Shown here one piece after another: positions 16,482 to 24,984 of a DNA stretch of 64,000 nt (the stretch's first letter is position 1; every line of letters begins with the position of its first letter). Below the pieces are notes generated by a model, which was not told the origin of the DNA, did not search any database, and saw nothing but the letters and a program-made list of their open reading frames with translations. Location: contig NZ_LGIC01000090.1 in NCBI RefSeq assembly GCF_001294535.1, positions 62,001-126,000 on the forward strand. Direction: 5' to 3'. A program made the position numbers and the translations under genes. The DNA comes from Cypionkella psychrotolerans (GTDB lineage Bacteria > Pseudomonadota > Alphaproteobacteria > Rhodobacterales > Rhodobacteraceae).

Positions 16482-17435
16482 ATGAAAGCATTACTCTTTG
16501 GTAGACTGAGCCGAATTGTCGCGACGACAGCAATCGCGCTCGTTCCACTGACAGCTCTGGCTGCCGACACTGATCCGACGATCAAGCTGACGGTCATCAA
16601 TTCGTCTGAAACGGACGTTCCGACCTATATCCTTGGCCATGTCCTGCAAAAGGCGGGTTTCAAGGTTGAATTCGTGTCGGCCGACTACACGGCGGGACTG
16701 ACTGGGCTTCAGCAAGGGGATCTGCACACCTTCATGTGTTGGGACACGACCTGGGACGCTTGCCAAGAGGCAGTCGCCACCGGCGATGTCATCAACGCAG
16801 GATCGTCCGGGATCGCCGTGCATGAAGGCTGGTGGTATCCGAGCTATCTCGAAGCCATGTGCCCCGGCCTGCCCGACTACAAGGCGCTGCTACAGGAAGG
16901 CTGCATCAAGGCGCTTGCAACGGCCGAGACCGAACCGAAGGCGCAGTTTGTCGCGGCCCCGGCGGATTGGATCACCTATGTCGATGAAACCATCGACGCG
17001 TTTGGCCTGCAAGTGCAGCCGATCACTTCGGGCAGCTCCGGCGCACTGATCGCCACTTTGAAAGGCGCCTATGACCGCAAGGAACCGATCATGGGGTGGG
17101 GGTATAGCCCGCATTGGTTCTTCGACAAAGCCGAGGGCAACTATGTGCAGTTCCCCGACTATGAGCCGGCCTGCTTCACCGACCCGGCTTGGGGGCCGCT
17201 GCCCGACAAGACCCATGACTGCAAGACGCCCTCTGGCTTCCTGTGGAAGCTGATGAACCGCGACATCTCGATCGAGGCCCCGGCGGCGGCGCGGATCTTC
17301 TACCTGTTCACCCTTGATGCAAAGACCGTTGCGGATGGGATGGAGAAGATCGACGTCAGCGGCGAAAGCTATGACAAGATGGCCGAGGATTGGGTCAATG
17401 CCAACGAAACCGTCTGGCGCGCCTGGCTGAAATAG
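16482..17435 (+). CDS. proX: Glycine betaine/proline-type ABC transporter substrate-binding protein
   Basis: This 317-aa periplasmic binding protein of the OpuAC/ProX class begins with a clear Sec signal peptide (hydrophobic core VATTAIALVPLTALA, cleavage after ALA-A). The mature start TIKLTVINSSETDVPTYILGHVLQKAGF is the usual first lobe. Many aromatic residues (WWYP, WGYSPHWFF) could form the cation-binding aromatic box for a quaternary ammonium ligand. ATG 16482 has AGGGGACTAGG just upstream. It is followed by ATPase and permease genes. The exact ligand (betaine, choline, carnitine or an amide derivative) is not shown; the amidase at the end of the operon hints at an amide. Confidence 0.85.
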   Translation: MKALLFGRLSRIVATTAIALVPLTALAADTDPTIKLTVINSSETDVPTYILGHVLQKAGFKVEFVSADYTAGLTGLQQGDLHTFMCWDTTWDACQEAVATGDVINAGSSGIAVHEGWWYPSYLEAMCPGLPDYKALLQEGCIKALATAETEPKAQFVAAPADWITYVDETIDAFGLQVQPITSGSSGALIATLKGAYDRKEPIMGWGYSPHWFFDKAEGNYVQFPDYEPACFTDPAWGPLPDKTHDCKTPSGFLWKLMNRDISIEAPAAARIFYLFTLDAKTVADGMEKIDVSGESYDKMAEDWVNANETVWRAWLK

Positions 17436-17557
17436 CAGCTGCCATCTGAATTTGACAAACGGGGCGCCGAGATCCTTGTCCGGCGCTCCACCATTCACAA
17501 GAGCATCCGGCCACTTGAAACGTGCCGGACCCCAAGCAGCAGGACACTGACCCAGCC

Positions 17558-18586
17558 ATGCCCGACACTTCTTCGATCATCCGTTGCCGCAACGTCTGGA
17601 AGCTCTATGGCCCCGGCACTGATGCAACGCGCGATCTGTCCGCAGCAGAGCTGAACGATACGTATCTGCAGACCCACCGGCTGGTGCCAGCAGTGCGCGA
17701 TGTGACGCTCGACATCCAGAAGGGCGAAATCTTCGTGATCATGGGTCTGTCCGGCTCGGGCAAGTCGACACTGGTGCGCTGCATGACAGGACTGGTGGAC
17801 ACGACCAGAGGCGACATGCTCATCGGCGACGACAATCTGACCGGGATCGACGCCCGCAGGCTGATCGACATCCGGCGACGCAGGATCAGCATGGTTTTCC
17901 AGGATTTCGCGCTGTTGCCGCATTTGACCGTCCTTGACAATATCGCCTTTCCGCTCCGGGTTCAGGGTAAGGGCCGCGATGCCCGGCTGGCGCGGGCGCG
18001 TGAACTTGCCACACTCGTCGGGCTAGATGGCCGCGAAGACCGGTTCCCGCATGAGCTGTCCGGTGGCCAGCAGCAGCGGGTCGGCATCGCCCGCAGCCTG
18101 ACAACTGACCCGGAAATCTGGTTTCTGGACGAACCCTTCTCGGCACTTGACCCCCTGATCAGGCACGAGATGCAGGATGAATTCCTGCGTCTGCAGGGCA
18201 CGCTGCACAAGACAATCGTCTTCATCACCCACGATTTCGAGGAGGCAATCCGTATCGCCGACCGCATCGCGATCATGCACAATGGCCGCGTCGTTCAGAT
18301 TGATACGCCCGAGGGGCTGATCCTGAACCCCGCAGATGCCTATGTCGCCGAGTTCACACGCAAAATTCCGCGCCATAGGGTCATGCGCGCGGGATCACTC
18401 GCCCAGCCGGTCACGCCGCTGGCAGAGGGGACACCAGTCAGCGCAACGGCTCTGCTGGCCGACATCGCGCCGCGAATCCTGTCATCCGACAGGCCGGTGC
18501 CGGTAGCAGACGATCAGGGCACCATCATCGGTGCAATCGACAGGCAACAGGTCATCGCGACGATCTTCGGCACCGGGGCGGTATAA
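17558..18586 (+). CDS. proV: Betaine/proline-type ABC transporter ATP-binding protein
   Basis: This 342-aa ATPase has Walker A GLSGSGKST, Q-loop MVFQDFALLPH, signature LSGGQQQRVGIARSL, Walker B IWFLDEPFSALDP and the switch histidine in VFITHDFEEA. The first about 60 residues include the ProV-type insertion (IIRCRNVWKLYGPG). The C-terminal about 70 residues look like a short CBS-type regulatory tail (VPVADDQGTIIGAIDRQQV), which in OpuA senses ionic strength. An in-frame GTG at 17522 is an alternative start; neither has a good Shine-Dalgarno. Its stop overlaps the permease start (TAATG). Confidence 0.9.
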   Translation: MPDTSSIIRCRNVWKLYGPGTDATRDLSAAELNDTYLQTHRLVPAVRDVTLDIQKGEIFVIMGLSGSGKSTLVRCMTGLVDTTRGDMLIGDDNLTGIDARRLIDIRRRRISMVFQDFALLPHLTVLDNIAFPLRVQGKGRDARLARARELATLVGLDGREDRFPHELSGGQQQRVGIARSLTTDPEIWFLDEPFSALDPLIRHEMQDEFLRLQGTLHKTIVFITHDFEEAIRIADRIAIMHNGRVVQIDTPEGLILNPADAYVAEFTRKIPRHRVMRAGSLAQPVTPLAEGTPVSATALLADIAPRILSSDRPVPVADDQGTIIGAIDRQQVIATIFGTGAV

Positions 18587-20598
18587 TGAGTTCCACAATT
18601 CTGCGCAGGCCACAGGTGCTGATTGCATCGGCCGTCCGGTCCCCCAAAAGCCTGATCGTCGTGCTTGGCGTGATCTTGGTCATCAGCCTGTTTCCTGCGC
18701 TGCGGGAAACCCTGCCCGACTGGGCAGTCCGCTTGCCGAAAGCATGGCTGCCCGATCTGGCCGGCCCGATCAACCGCTTCTTCGTTTGGCTGTCGCGCAA
18801 AGCCGAGATCGGGCCGCTCCGGGTGAAAGATATCAGCCGAGGGCTGGCCGCCGTGATTGAGATGCCGCTTTCCCTGGTGCAAGGGCTGCTGGTCACGGGG
18901 CTGGAACTGCCGCTGCCATTGCGAAAGGGTTTGCAGTTGAACGCCCTGCCATGGTGGGCGCTGACGGCGGCACTGACCATCTTCGGGCATTGGGTGGCCG
19001 GACGTCGCGCGGCGGCGCTGGTGCTGGCAAGCTGCCTTTATTTTCTAGGGCTCAACCTGTGGGACGAGGCGATGCTGACGCTGGCCTCGGTGGGCATCGC
19101 GGTTATTATTGGCACGATTTTGGGTGTGCTTCTGGGATCTGCCGCGCATCGCTGGCCGCAGCTTGATCTGGTGTTGAACCCGACCTACGACGTGATGCAA
19201 ACCTTGCCGGTCTTTTCCTATCTGGTGCCGATCATTCTGTTTTTCGGCTTCGGTCCGGTGGCCGCCCTGATCGCTACGGTGATCTATGCCATGCCACCGA
19301 TGGCCCGAAACACCACGCTGGCGCTGCGCCGCCTGCCGACGTCAGTAGGCGAGCTTGCCAGCATGTCGGGCTGTTCGCCGCGCCAACGCCTGCTTCTCGT
19401 CCTGCTGCCCGCTGCGCGCCAAGGCCTGCTGACCGGGTTCAATCAACTTGTCATGCTGTCGCTGTCTGCTGCCATCATCGCAGCGGTGATCGGCGCGGGC
19501 GGACTGGGCAACGTTGTCCTGCAAGGGCTGAAATCCATGCAGCTGGGCCGGGCTTTCGAGGCAGGTCTTGGCATCACGTTGATGGCCATCGTTCTGGACC
19601 GGCTGTCGCGCGCCTTTGCGCTGCGCCGACCGAGCCATGGCACGAAAATGACGGGGTGGCGTCGGCATCCGGAGTTGTTCTGTGGGCTTGGGATTCTGGC
19701 GTTGGGCTTCGTTGCGGCGCAGGTGGCACCGATGACGCGCGACTTTCCGGCCGTGTTGACCGGGTCCAGCGGCCGGATGCTGGATGATTTTTTCACTTGG
19801 GTAAACGTAAGTTTCGCAGGCCCGATCGGGGCGCTCAGAGACGGCTTCGTGCGCCATCTGTTTCGCCCCACCAAGGACGCGCTGTTGTCGCTGCCCTGGA
19901 TGGCCGTTGTCCTTCTTGTCGCTCTGGCGGCGCATCAGGTGCGGGGTATCGGCCTTGCCCTTGCCACCACGGCGATGCTGTCTTTCATCGCCATCACCGG
20001 CTATTGGGATATGGCAATGACCTCGCTCTATCTGGTGACGATCTCGGTTGTGATCGCCGTGCTGATCGGCTTTCCCATCGGGGTGCTTGCTGCCCAGAAT
20101 CCGCGGTTGGGGCAGGCCACAGCCCTTGTGACCGACACCCTTCAGACGCTGCCCTCGTTCGTTTACCTGATTCCGGTGGTCATGCTGTTTGGCCTTGGGG
20201 ACTTTCCGGCCATGGTGGCAATCGTCGCCTTCGCACTGCCGCCCGCGATCCGCTATCCAATGGACGGCATCGCCCGGGTGCCGCAATCGCTGACCGAAGC
20301 GGCTGACATGGCGGGATGCACACGGTTCCAGCGGTTGATCCATGTGCAGATCCCCTGCGCTCTACCCGAAATCATGCTTGGCCTTTCCCAGACAATCCTG
20401 ATGGCCTTCGGGATGCTGGTTATCACCGCGCTGGTCGGCACCCGCGGGTTGGAACAGGAAACCCTGATCGCGGTCAGCAAGGCCAAGGTCGGCGAGGGCT
20501 TGATCGCCGGGCTCGGCATCTCGTTCCTGTCGATCATCGCGGATCGGCTGATCACCCATGGTAGTGCGCGGCTCCGCCGTCGGCTTGGGCAAGTCTGA
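18586..20598 (+). CDS. proW: Double-length betaine/proline-type ABC permease
   Basis: This 670-aa inner-membrane protein contains two BPD-type permease domains, each with its own EAA-like loop. The first is at about residues 165-345 (ELASMSGCSPRQRLLLVLLP), the second at about 475-660 (TEAADMAGCTRFQRLIHVQIP). Each is preceded by the TLPxFxYLxP motif (QTLPVFSYLVP and QTLPSFVYLIP), as in ProW. ProW usually carries one such domain, so this is a tandem fusion that could supply both membrane halves from one chain. The N-terminal about 130 residues add extra membrane segments. Translation is coupled to the ATPase gene. Confidence 0.9.
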   Translation: MSSTILRRPQVLIASAVRSPKSLIVVLGVILVISLFPALRETLPDWAVRLPKAWLPDLAGPINRFFVWLSRKAEIGPLRVKDISRGLAAVIEMPLSLVQGLLVTGLELPLPLRKGLQLNALPWWALTAALTIFGHWVAGRRAAALVLASCLYFLGLNLWDEAMLTLASVGIAVIIGTILGVLLGSAAHRWPQLDLVLNPTYDVMQTLPVFSYLVPIILFFGFGPVAALIATVIYAMPPMARNTTLALRRLPTSVGELASMSGCSPRQRLLLVLLPAARQGLLTGFNQLVMLSLSAAIIAAVIGAGGLGNVVLQGLKSMQLGRAFEAGLGITLMAIVLDRLSRAFALRRPSHGTKMTGWRRHPELFCGLGILALGFVAAQVAPMTRDFPAVLTGSSGRMLDDFFTWVNVSFAGPIGALRDGFVRHLFRPTKDALLSLPWMAVVLLVALAAHQVRGIGLALATTAMLSFIAITGYWDMAMTSLYLVTISVVIAVLIGFPIGVLAAQNPRLGQATALVTDTLQTLPSFVYLIPVVMLFGLGDFPAMVAIVAFALPPAIRYPMDGIARVPQSLTEAADMAGCTRFQRLIHVQIPCALPEIMLGLSQTILMAFGMLVITALVGTRGLEQETLIAVSKAKVGEGLIAGLGISFLSIIADRLITHGSARLRRRLGQV

Positions 20599-20618
20599 AG
20601 AGCCGGAAAAGCATAGAA

Positions 20619-22040
20619 ATGGATCGCACCACGCCCCCGCCAAAACGCGCCCGGCTGTCTCATCTGTCTGGCTACCAGCTACGGGAGATGATCCGCAGGG
20701 GCGAAATCTCGATTCCCGAACTTGTGGCCGACGGCCTTACTGCCATCGACGAACGTGACGGTGATCTCAACGCCTTCAGCGTGATCTGTCCCGAGCGGGC
20801 GCTGGCCGAGGCCGAGGCCGCTCAGAAACAGGTGCAGTCGACTGGCGCGCTGCTGCCGTTGTTGGGCCTGCCGCTTGCCGTGAAGGATTACGAGCCGGTG
20901 GCCGGTCTGCCCTTCGCCTGCGGCTCGCGGGTGTTCTCGAACCGGATTGCCGTGCAGGATTCACTGCATGTTGCGCGCCTGCGCGCCGCTGGTGCCATCG
21001 TCATCGGCAAGACCAACACCCCGGAATTCACGTTGCTGGGCGAAACCCGAAACGGTCTGGGGCCAGACACCCGCAACCCCTGGGACAGAAACCGCACGCC
21101 GGGCGGATCGTCAGGCGGATCAGCCGCCGCCCTCGCGGCGGGCATGGTCGCCTTGGCCACGGGCAGCGACACCGCTGGTTCCATCACCGTGCCCGCCGCT
21201 TTCTGCGGCCTTGTCGGACTGAAGCCCAGTCATCGCCGCATCCCGATCTGGCCGGGGTCAGACGACTGGCAGCCTTTTTCCGATGTTGGCCCAATGGCCC
21301 GCTGCATAGCCGATCTTGCGCTGATGTTCGCGGCAACCGCCGGTCCTGATCCACACGACCCCCACGCAACACCGATAGCGCCGTCCGGGTCGAACCCCCA
21401 CCACCTGCGGATCGCCTGGAACACGACCGTGGCCGAGCTGCCGATCGATCCGGCCTGTGCCGCTGCTGCAGAGGATCTGGCCGGAGTATTCGCTGAACTC
21501 GGTCACCAAGTGCGCCATGCCGCGCCGCTTTTGCCTGATCCCGGCCCAGTTCTGGATCTTCTCGGCGCAGTCGAGGAATATCGAGCCCGCGGTCATCTGC
21601 TCGGCAGCGCGGCGCATATGTTAATGCCTGAAACTCTGGCTATTCTTCAACAAGGTCGCGATGCCGATCCGCAGTCAATCGAGGCCGCCCGCAGCACCCG
21701 GCGCAGGATCGTCACCATCTTCCAAACATTCATGGCCGATTACGACCTTTTTATCCTGCCCGCCACCGCCTGCCCCGCCTTTCCGCTGCGTCAGCCGCCC
21801 CGCGTCATCGGCGCGCGTGGCGTCGCGCCCGATTGGCCAAGCTACGCCCCCTTCAACATGCTTGCCAATCTGATCGGCTGCCCGGTGGCGACATTGCCGG
21901 TGCGCCTGACCTCCTGCGGCCTGCCGGTCGGTGCCCTGGTCTTCGCGAAGTTCGGCCACGACGAACTGCTGCTGTCGGCACTAAAGCAGGCAGAGGACAC
22001 GCTCGGACCCTTTACGCCGGGGCTCAAATCGTCTCGTTGA
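20619..22040 (+). CDS. Amidase-signature hydrolase
   Basis: This 473-aa amidase-signature enzyme has the catalytic Lys in LPLAVKDYEP near residue 89. The glycine/serine loop TPGGSSGGSAAALAAG near 163-178 holds the cis-Ser. The nucleophile is in SDTAGSITVPAAFCG near 189. It hydrolyses a carboxamide to acid and ammonia; the substrate is unknown. It starts 20 bp after the permease stop in the same direction, so the module may import and hydrolyse an amide-bearing quaternary amine (inference). Its last 17 bp overlap the convergent regulator gene. Confidence 0.87.
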   Translation: MDRTTPPPKRARLSHLSGYQLREMIRRGEISIPELVADGLTAIDERDGDLNAFSVICPERALAEAEAAQKQVQSTGALLPLLGLPLAVKDYEPVAGLPFACGSRVFSNRIAVQDSLHVARLRAAGAIVIGKTNTPEFTLLGETRNGLGPDTRNPWDRNRTPGGSSGGSAAALAAGMVALATGSDTAGSITVPAAFCGLVGLKPSHRRIPIWPGSDDWQPFSDVGPMARCIADLALMFAATAGPDPHDPHATPIAPSGSNPHHLRIAWNTTVAELPIDPACAAAAEDLAGVFAELGHQVRHAAPLLPDPGPVLDLLGAVEEYRARGHLLGSAAHMLMPETLAILQQGRDADPQSIEAARSTRRRIVTIFQTFMADYDLFILPATACPAFPLRQPPRVIGARGVAPDWPSYAPFNMLANLIGCPVATLPVRLTSCGLPVGALVFAKFGHDELLLSALKQAEDTLGPFTPGLKSSR

Positions 22041-22857
22041 CCCAGTCGCGGACAACGAACGCACCCTCGTCGGAGCGAACGTCATTGGAGATTGCCGCGC
22101 GAATGTCGCGCGGGATCACCGGACTGCCCAACTCATAAAGCCCGGCGCCGGACAGCGCGGCCCGCACGTCGATCTGTTCACCAAGCGCTTCCCAGATTAC
22201 CCGGTAACAGGCCACATCGCGCTTGGTGCCAGAGCTAACCCCAAGCGTCAGACCCGACATCACAGACGATTGGTCGGCGCGCGAAGGCACCAGAATTGTC
22301 GTCCACATCATCTGCCCGATGATCGCCTCGCGCTCGTGGACGATAATGCGTTCGCCGGTGTGATACATCACTCCGGTGTGCTTGAGGATCCGACGCGAAC
22401 GCCGCTTGACGGCCGAATAGTTCTCGATGGTCTTTACATATACCAACCCGGCACGCGTGAAGACGCTGACCAAGGAACGCAGCACCATATCAGGAAATTC
22501 GACGGGCCGCAGATAGCTGTAGTAGAATCCAAGCAAGCTTTCCAACTGGCGGGTTGATCGCGGGTTCACCTTGTTGAGGCCGACGACAAACACACCCAGA
22601 GGATCTTGCGCCGCGCCGCTGTTGCGGCGGATGGCGACGATTTCGCGGAACTGGACATGTTCGAGCAGGATCTCGGACTCGTCTACGCCGAAATGATCGC
22701 AGATCTTCTGCATCTTTCGGGGCGAGGGACGCGCATCGCCGCTCAGATAGCGGTGGAACTGTTGGCGATTGATCTGCAGACGCCGACACACTTCGGTGAT
22801 CGAAATCGAGTAGTTGGTCAGCAACCTCAGATTCCGCTGGAAATTGGTCTGGTTCAT
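22024..22857 (-). CDS. XRE-type transcriptional regulator
   Basis: This 277-aa protein has an N-terminal helix-turn-helix of the Cro/CI type at about residues 15-65 (SITEVCRRLQINRQQFHRYLSGDARPSPRKMQKICDHF). A longer C-terminal part of unknown fold could sense a ligand. ATG 22857 is preceded by GGAG at six bases. It is convergent with the amidase and overlaps its 3' end by 17 bp, and it is likely to regulate the transporter-amidase operon. Its own upstream region shares the 9-mer TTTTGGAGC with the region before the binding-protein gene. Confidence 0.8.
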   Translation of the reverse strand: MNQTNFQRNLRLLTNYSISITEVCRRLQINRQQFHRYLSGDARPSPRKMQKICDHFGVDESEILLEHVQFREIVAIRRNSGAAQDPLGVFVVGLNKVNPRSTRQLESLLGFYYSYLRPVEFPDMVLRSLVSVFTRAGLVYVKTIENYSAVKRRSRRILKHTGVMYHTGERIIVHEREAIIGQMMWTTILVPSRADQSSVMSGLTLGVSSGTKRDVACYRVIWEALGEQIDVRAALSGAGLYELGSPVIPRDIRAAISNDVRSDEGAFVVRDWVNETI

Positions 22858-23031
22858 CTCAGCTCCCGAAGAGTCCCTCTGTCCGTCGTCGAATTATTTG
22901 GAACAAGCGGCCTAATTTTGGAGCAGGAGGCTCGGGCTCATCAGGTTCAATCTATGCTGCTTGACGCTGATGGTTCAAGCGGCGGTTTTGGATGGTCTGC
23001 TGTTTGATGAGTTTTCTTTCGGCCAGGATGG
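22858..23031. other. Promoter of the XRE gene and tail of an unknown interrupted frame
   Basis: The right part (22954-23031, minus strand) reads AILAERKLIKQQTIQNRR, then LNHQRQAA and a stop. This looks like the basic helical C-terminus of a protein whose upstream part was removed by the IS3-family element beginning at 23032. The protein family is not recognised. The left part is the regulator's upstream region. Confidence 0.4.
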
Positions 23032-23058
23032 TGGACCTGCAGCGGTTTCGTTCCGGTC
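23032..23058. repeat. IS3-family inverted repeat, orfB-side end
   Basis: A 27-bp terminal repeat beginning TGGACCTGCAG and ending CGTTCCGGTC. It matches the reverse complement of 24958-24984 with one difference. Confidence 0.85.
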
Positions 23059-23069
23059 AGGTGCTCATG

Positions 23070-24654
23070 TTAGGCGGCCCTCTGTTCGAAGGCCACGGGT
23101 GATTTCCAGCCCAGGGCAGAGTGTTTTCGGCGCGGGTTGTCGAAGCCGTTGATGTATTCGAAGATGGCGACTTCGACTTTGCGACGGGTTTGCCAGTTGC
23201 GGCGCCAGACCAGTTCGGCCTTCAGCGACTTGAAGAAGCTTTCGACGGCAGAATTGTCATAGCAATTGCCTTTCCCGCTCATCGAGGGCGTCAGCACCTG
23301 CTTGCGCAGAAGCTTCTGGTGGTCGTGGGCACAGTATTGCGAGCCGCGGTCCGTGTGGTGAATGCAGCCTGGCGGCGGTCTGCGGATCGCGATCGCCCTG
23401 TTCAGTGCGCGCAGAGCGAGGTCCTGCTTCATACGGTTGCTGGGGAAGGGTAATCCCCCCCGGAAGTAAGGGTCTGCATAAGTAGAATTTTCTCGGCAAG
23501 ATGGATGAGGAGATTCTGAATGAAGACAAGCAGATACACTGAGCCGCAGATCCTCGCGATCCTGGGTCAGGCTGAAGGCGGCATGCCAGTGGCCGAGCTG
23601 TGCCGAGTGCACGGCATGATGCCATTGCCGGGTAACAGATCAAACCCCGCAAGCGGTTGAAGCGGGACAAACCGGATGCGCTGGCGGTGCCTGAGGCCCC
23701 GAACATAACCTCCCTCTGGCGCATGAAGACATGCGCTGCCGGGCAACGGGTCGATGGGCTTCATGGCGGAACGCCTGGCGGATGGCCGGGCGTTCCGGCT
23801 TCTGAACGTGCTGGATGACTTCAACCGCGAAGGGTTGGGGATCGAAGTCGATGTCTCATTGCCCGCCGAGCGCGTCATCCGAAGTTTGGATCGGATCCTG
23901 GAATGGCGGGGAAGGCCCAGCACCATAAGGGTCGACAACGGCCCAGAATACATCAGTGGCAAGCTTATGATATGGGCCGAGAAACGGGGCATCACCATTC
24001 AGCACATCCAACCCGGCCAGCCGCAACACAACGCCTCCATCGAGCGCTACTACCGCACCGTCCGGCATGAATGGCTCGACCAATACATCATCGAAACCAT
24101 CGAGGAAGCCCAAGACCACGCCACCCAATGGCTCTGGACTTACAACAACGACCGCCCGAACATGGGCAACCGCCAGATAGACCCAGCCTTCACGGGTCCA
24201 TATTTAAGTGATGTCCCCCGCCCATTTCTGGTTGGGTCCGCTCGTCGCAAAGTCTTGTCGCAAAAGATTCGGCGCGATGTTGAAGGCGTGGTCGCTGTCG
24301 GTGGTGCGCTTGAACTTTCGGCTGCGGATGACCTGGATGCCGTTCTGGCGCATAAGTCGCCCGACGCGGCGCTGGCCGACACGAAAGCCCAGCTCGTTCA
24401 GCTCCGCGGTCATACGAGGTCTGCCGCAGCTGCCCAAGCTCAGCCGGTGCTGATCGCGTATATCGGCGAGGAGCACCATGTCCCGTCGCTGACGGTGCGA
24501 AGGGGCCCCCTCTCACGGTTTGCAGGCAAACCGTGAGAGGGCAACGGGTGCTTCCACGCATGGAGCCCACGCTCGGTCACGCCCATCAGACGGCACAGAT
24601 GGCCGCGCGTGAGACTGCCGCGATACTCGGCAATATACTGGAACCTCTCGGCTT
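23070..24654 (-). pseudogene. IS3-family orfB transposase, interrupted
   Basis: Minus-strand pieces, in order, are RGHLCRLMGVTERGLHAWK, then [22 protein letters not shown], then [11 protein letters not shown], a stop codon, and [12 protein letters not shown]. Then comes the foreign block, and then NRMKQDLALRALNRAIA, HHTDRGSQYCAHD, SMSGKGNCYDNSAVESFFKSLK, ending at 23070. The DDE residues D (GDIT), D (HTDRGSQY) and E (AVESFFKSL) are present but on separate pieces. Besides the insertion there is an in-frame TAA immediately after GDIT, so the gene was doubly inactivated. Confidence 0.85.
23445..24160 (+). mobile_element. Fragment of a second IS3-family element (copy 2 of the end seen at 14281)
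   Basis: It begins with the element end shared with 14281-14347, then an orfA start at 23521 (MKTSRYTEPQILAILGQAEG, ELCRVHGM). It jumps to mid-orfB (LKRDKPDALAVPEAPN) and continues through [37 protein letters not shown] and the region [22 protein letters not shown]. It stops at RPNMG, a few codons before the usual end. Most of orfA and the first half of orfB are deleted and the right terminus is missing. It is an immobile relic. Confidence 0.8.
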
Positions 24655-24921
24655 TTAAGCCGCGAAGAACATCGCCGCTTTTTTTAGAACCTCCCTCTCC
24701 TCCCGGAGTATGCGGTTACCTTTGCGAAGCCGGTCGTTCTCGCGCAGAAGCTCAGCATCCTGTGCGGGCACCTTAGCCTCTTCGGCAATAGCCCGAATCC
24801 ACTTGCCGAGCGTCGAAAGCCCGATCCCCAAATCAGATGCAACCTGACGCATGCTCAGACCGCTGGTCTGCGCGATCCGAACCGCATCTCGTTTGAACTC
24901 GTCGCTGTGTCGTGCTGCCAT
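24655..24921 (-). CDS. IS3-family orfA (transposase N-terminal protein)
   Basis: This 88-aa protein has a helix-turn-helix (RHSDEFKRDAVRIAQTSGLSMRQVASDLGI) and a C-terminal leucine-zipper-like helix (DAELLRENDRLRKGNRILREEREVLKKAA), the standard OrfA layout. The gene is intact, but its orfB partner downstream is broken, so no functional OrfAB fusion transposase can form. OrfA alone may still bind the terminal repeats and could repress related elements. Confidence 0.9.
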   Translation of the reverse strand: MAARHSDEFKRDAVRIAQTSGLSMRQVASDLGIGLSTLGKWIRAIAEEAKVPAQDAELLRENDRLRKGNRILREEREVLKKAAMFFAA

Positions 24922-24957
24922 ATCCAGTCTCCTTCATGGCGATCATCGCTCTCAGAA

Positions 24958-24984
24958 GACCGGAACGAAACCGGTGCAGGTCCA
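24958..24984. repeat. IS3-family inverted repeat, orfA-side end
   Basis: A 27-bp repeat reading GACCGGAACGAAACCG, then GTGCAGGTCCA on the plus strand. It is the inverted partner of 23032-23058 with one mismatch. Confidence 0.85.

Larger units (their letters stand above)
23032..24984 (-). mobile_element. IS3-family insertion sequence interrupted by another IS3-family fragment
   Basis: Terminal inverted repeats of 27 bp match at 26 positions: 23032-23058 begins TGGACCTGCAGCGG, and 24984 back to 24958 begins TGGACCTGCACCGG. Inside are orfA (24655-24921) and a broken orfB on the minus strand. A foreign block of about 716 bp (23445-24160) sits in orfB and has replaced about 40 bp. Without it the element would be close to the 1.25-1.3 kb usual for IS3. 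No target duplication was found at the ends. Confidence 0.85.

Noticed and set aside
19342-20343. 333-codon minus-strand open frame inside the permease gene
   Set aside because: Antisense to a clearly coding double permease; Gln/Arg/His-rich product typical of shadow frames.
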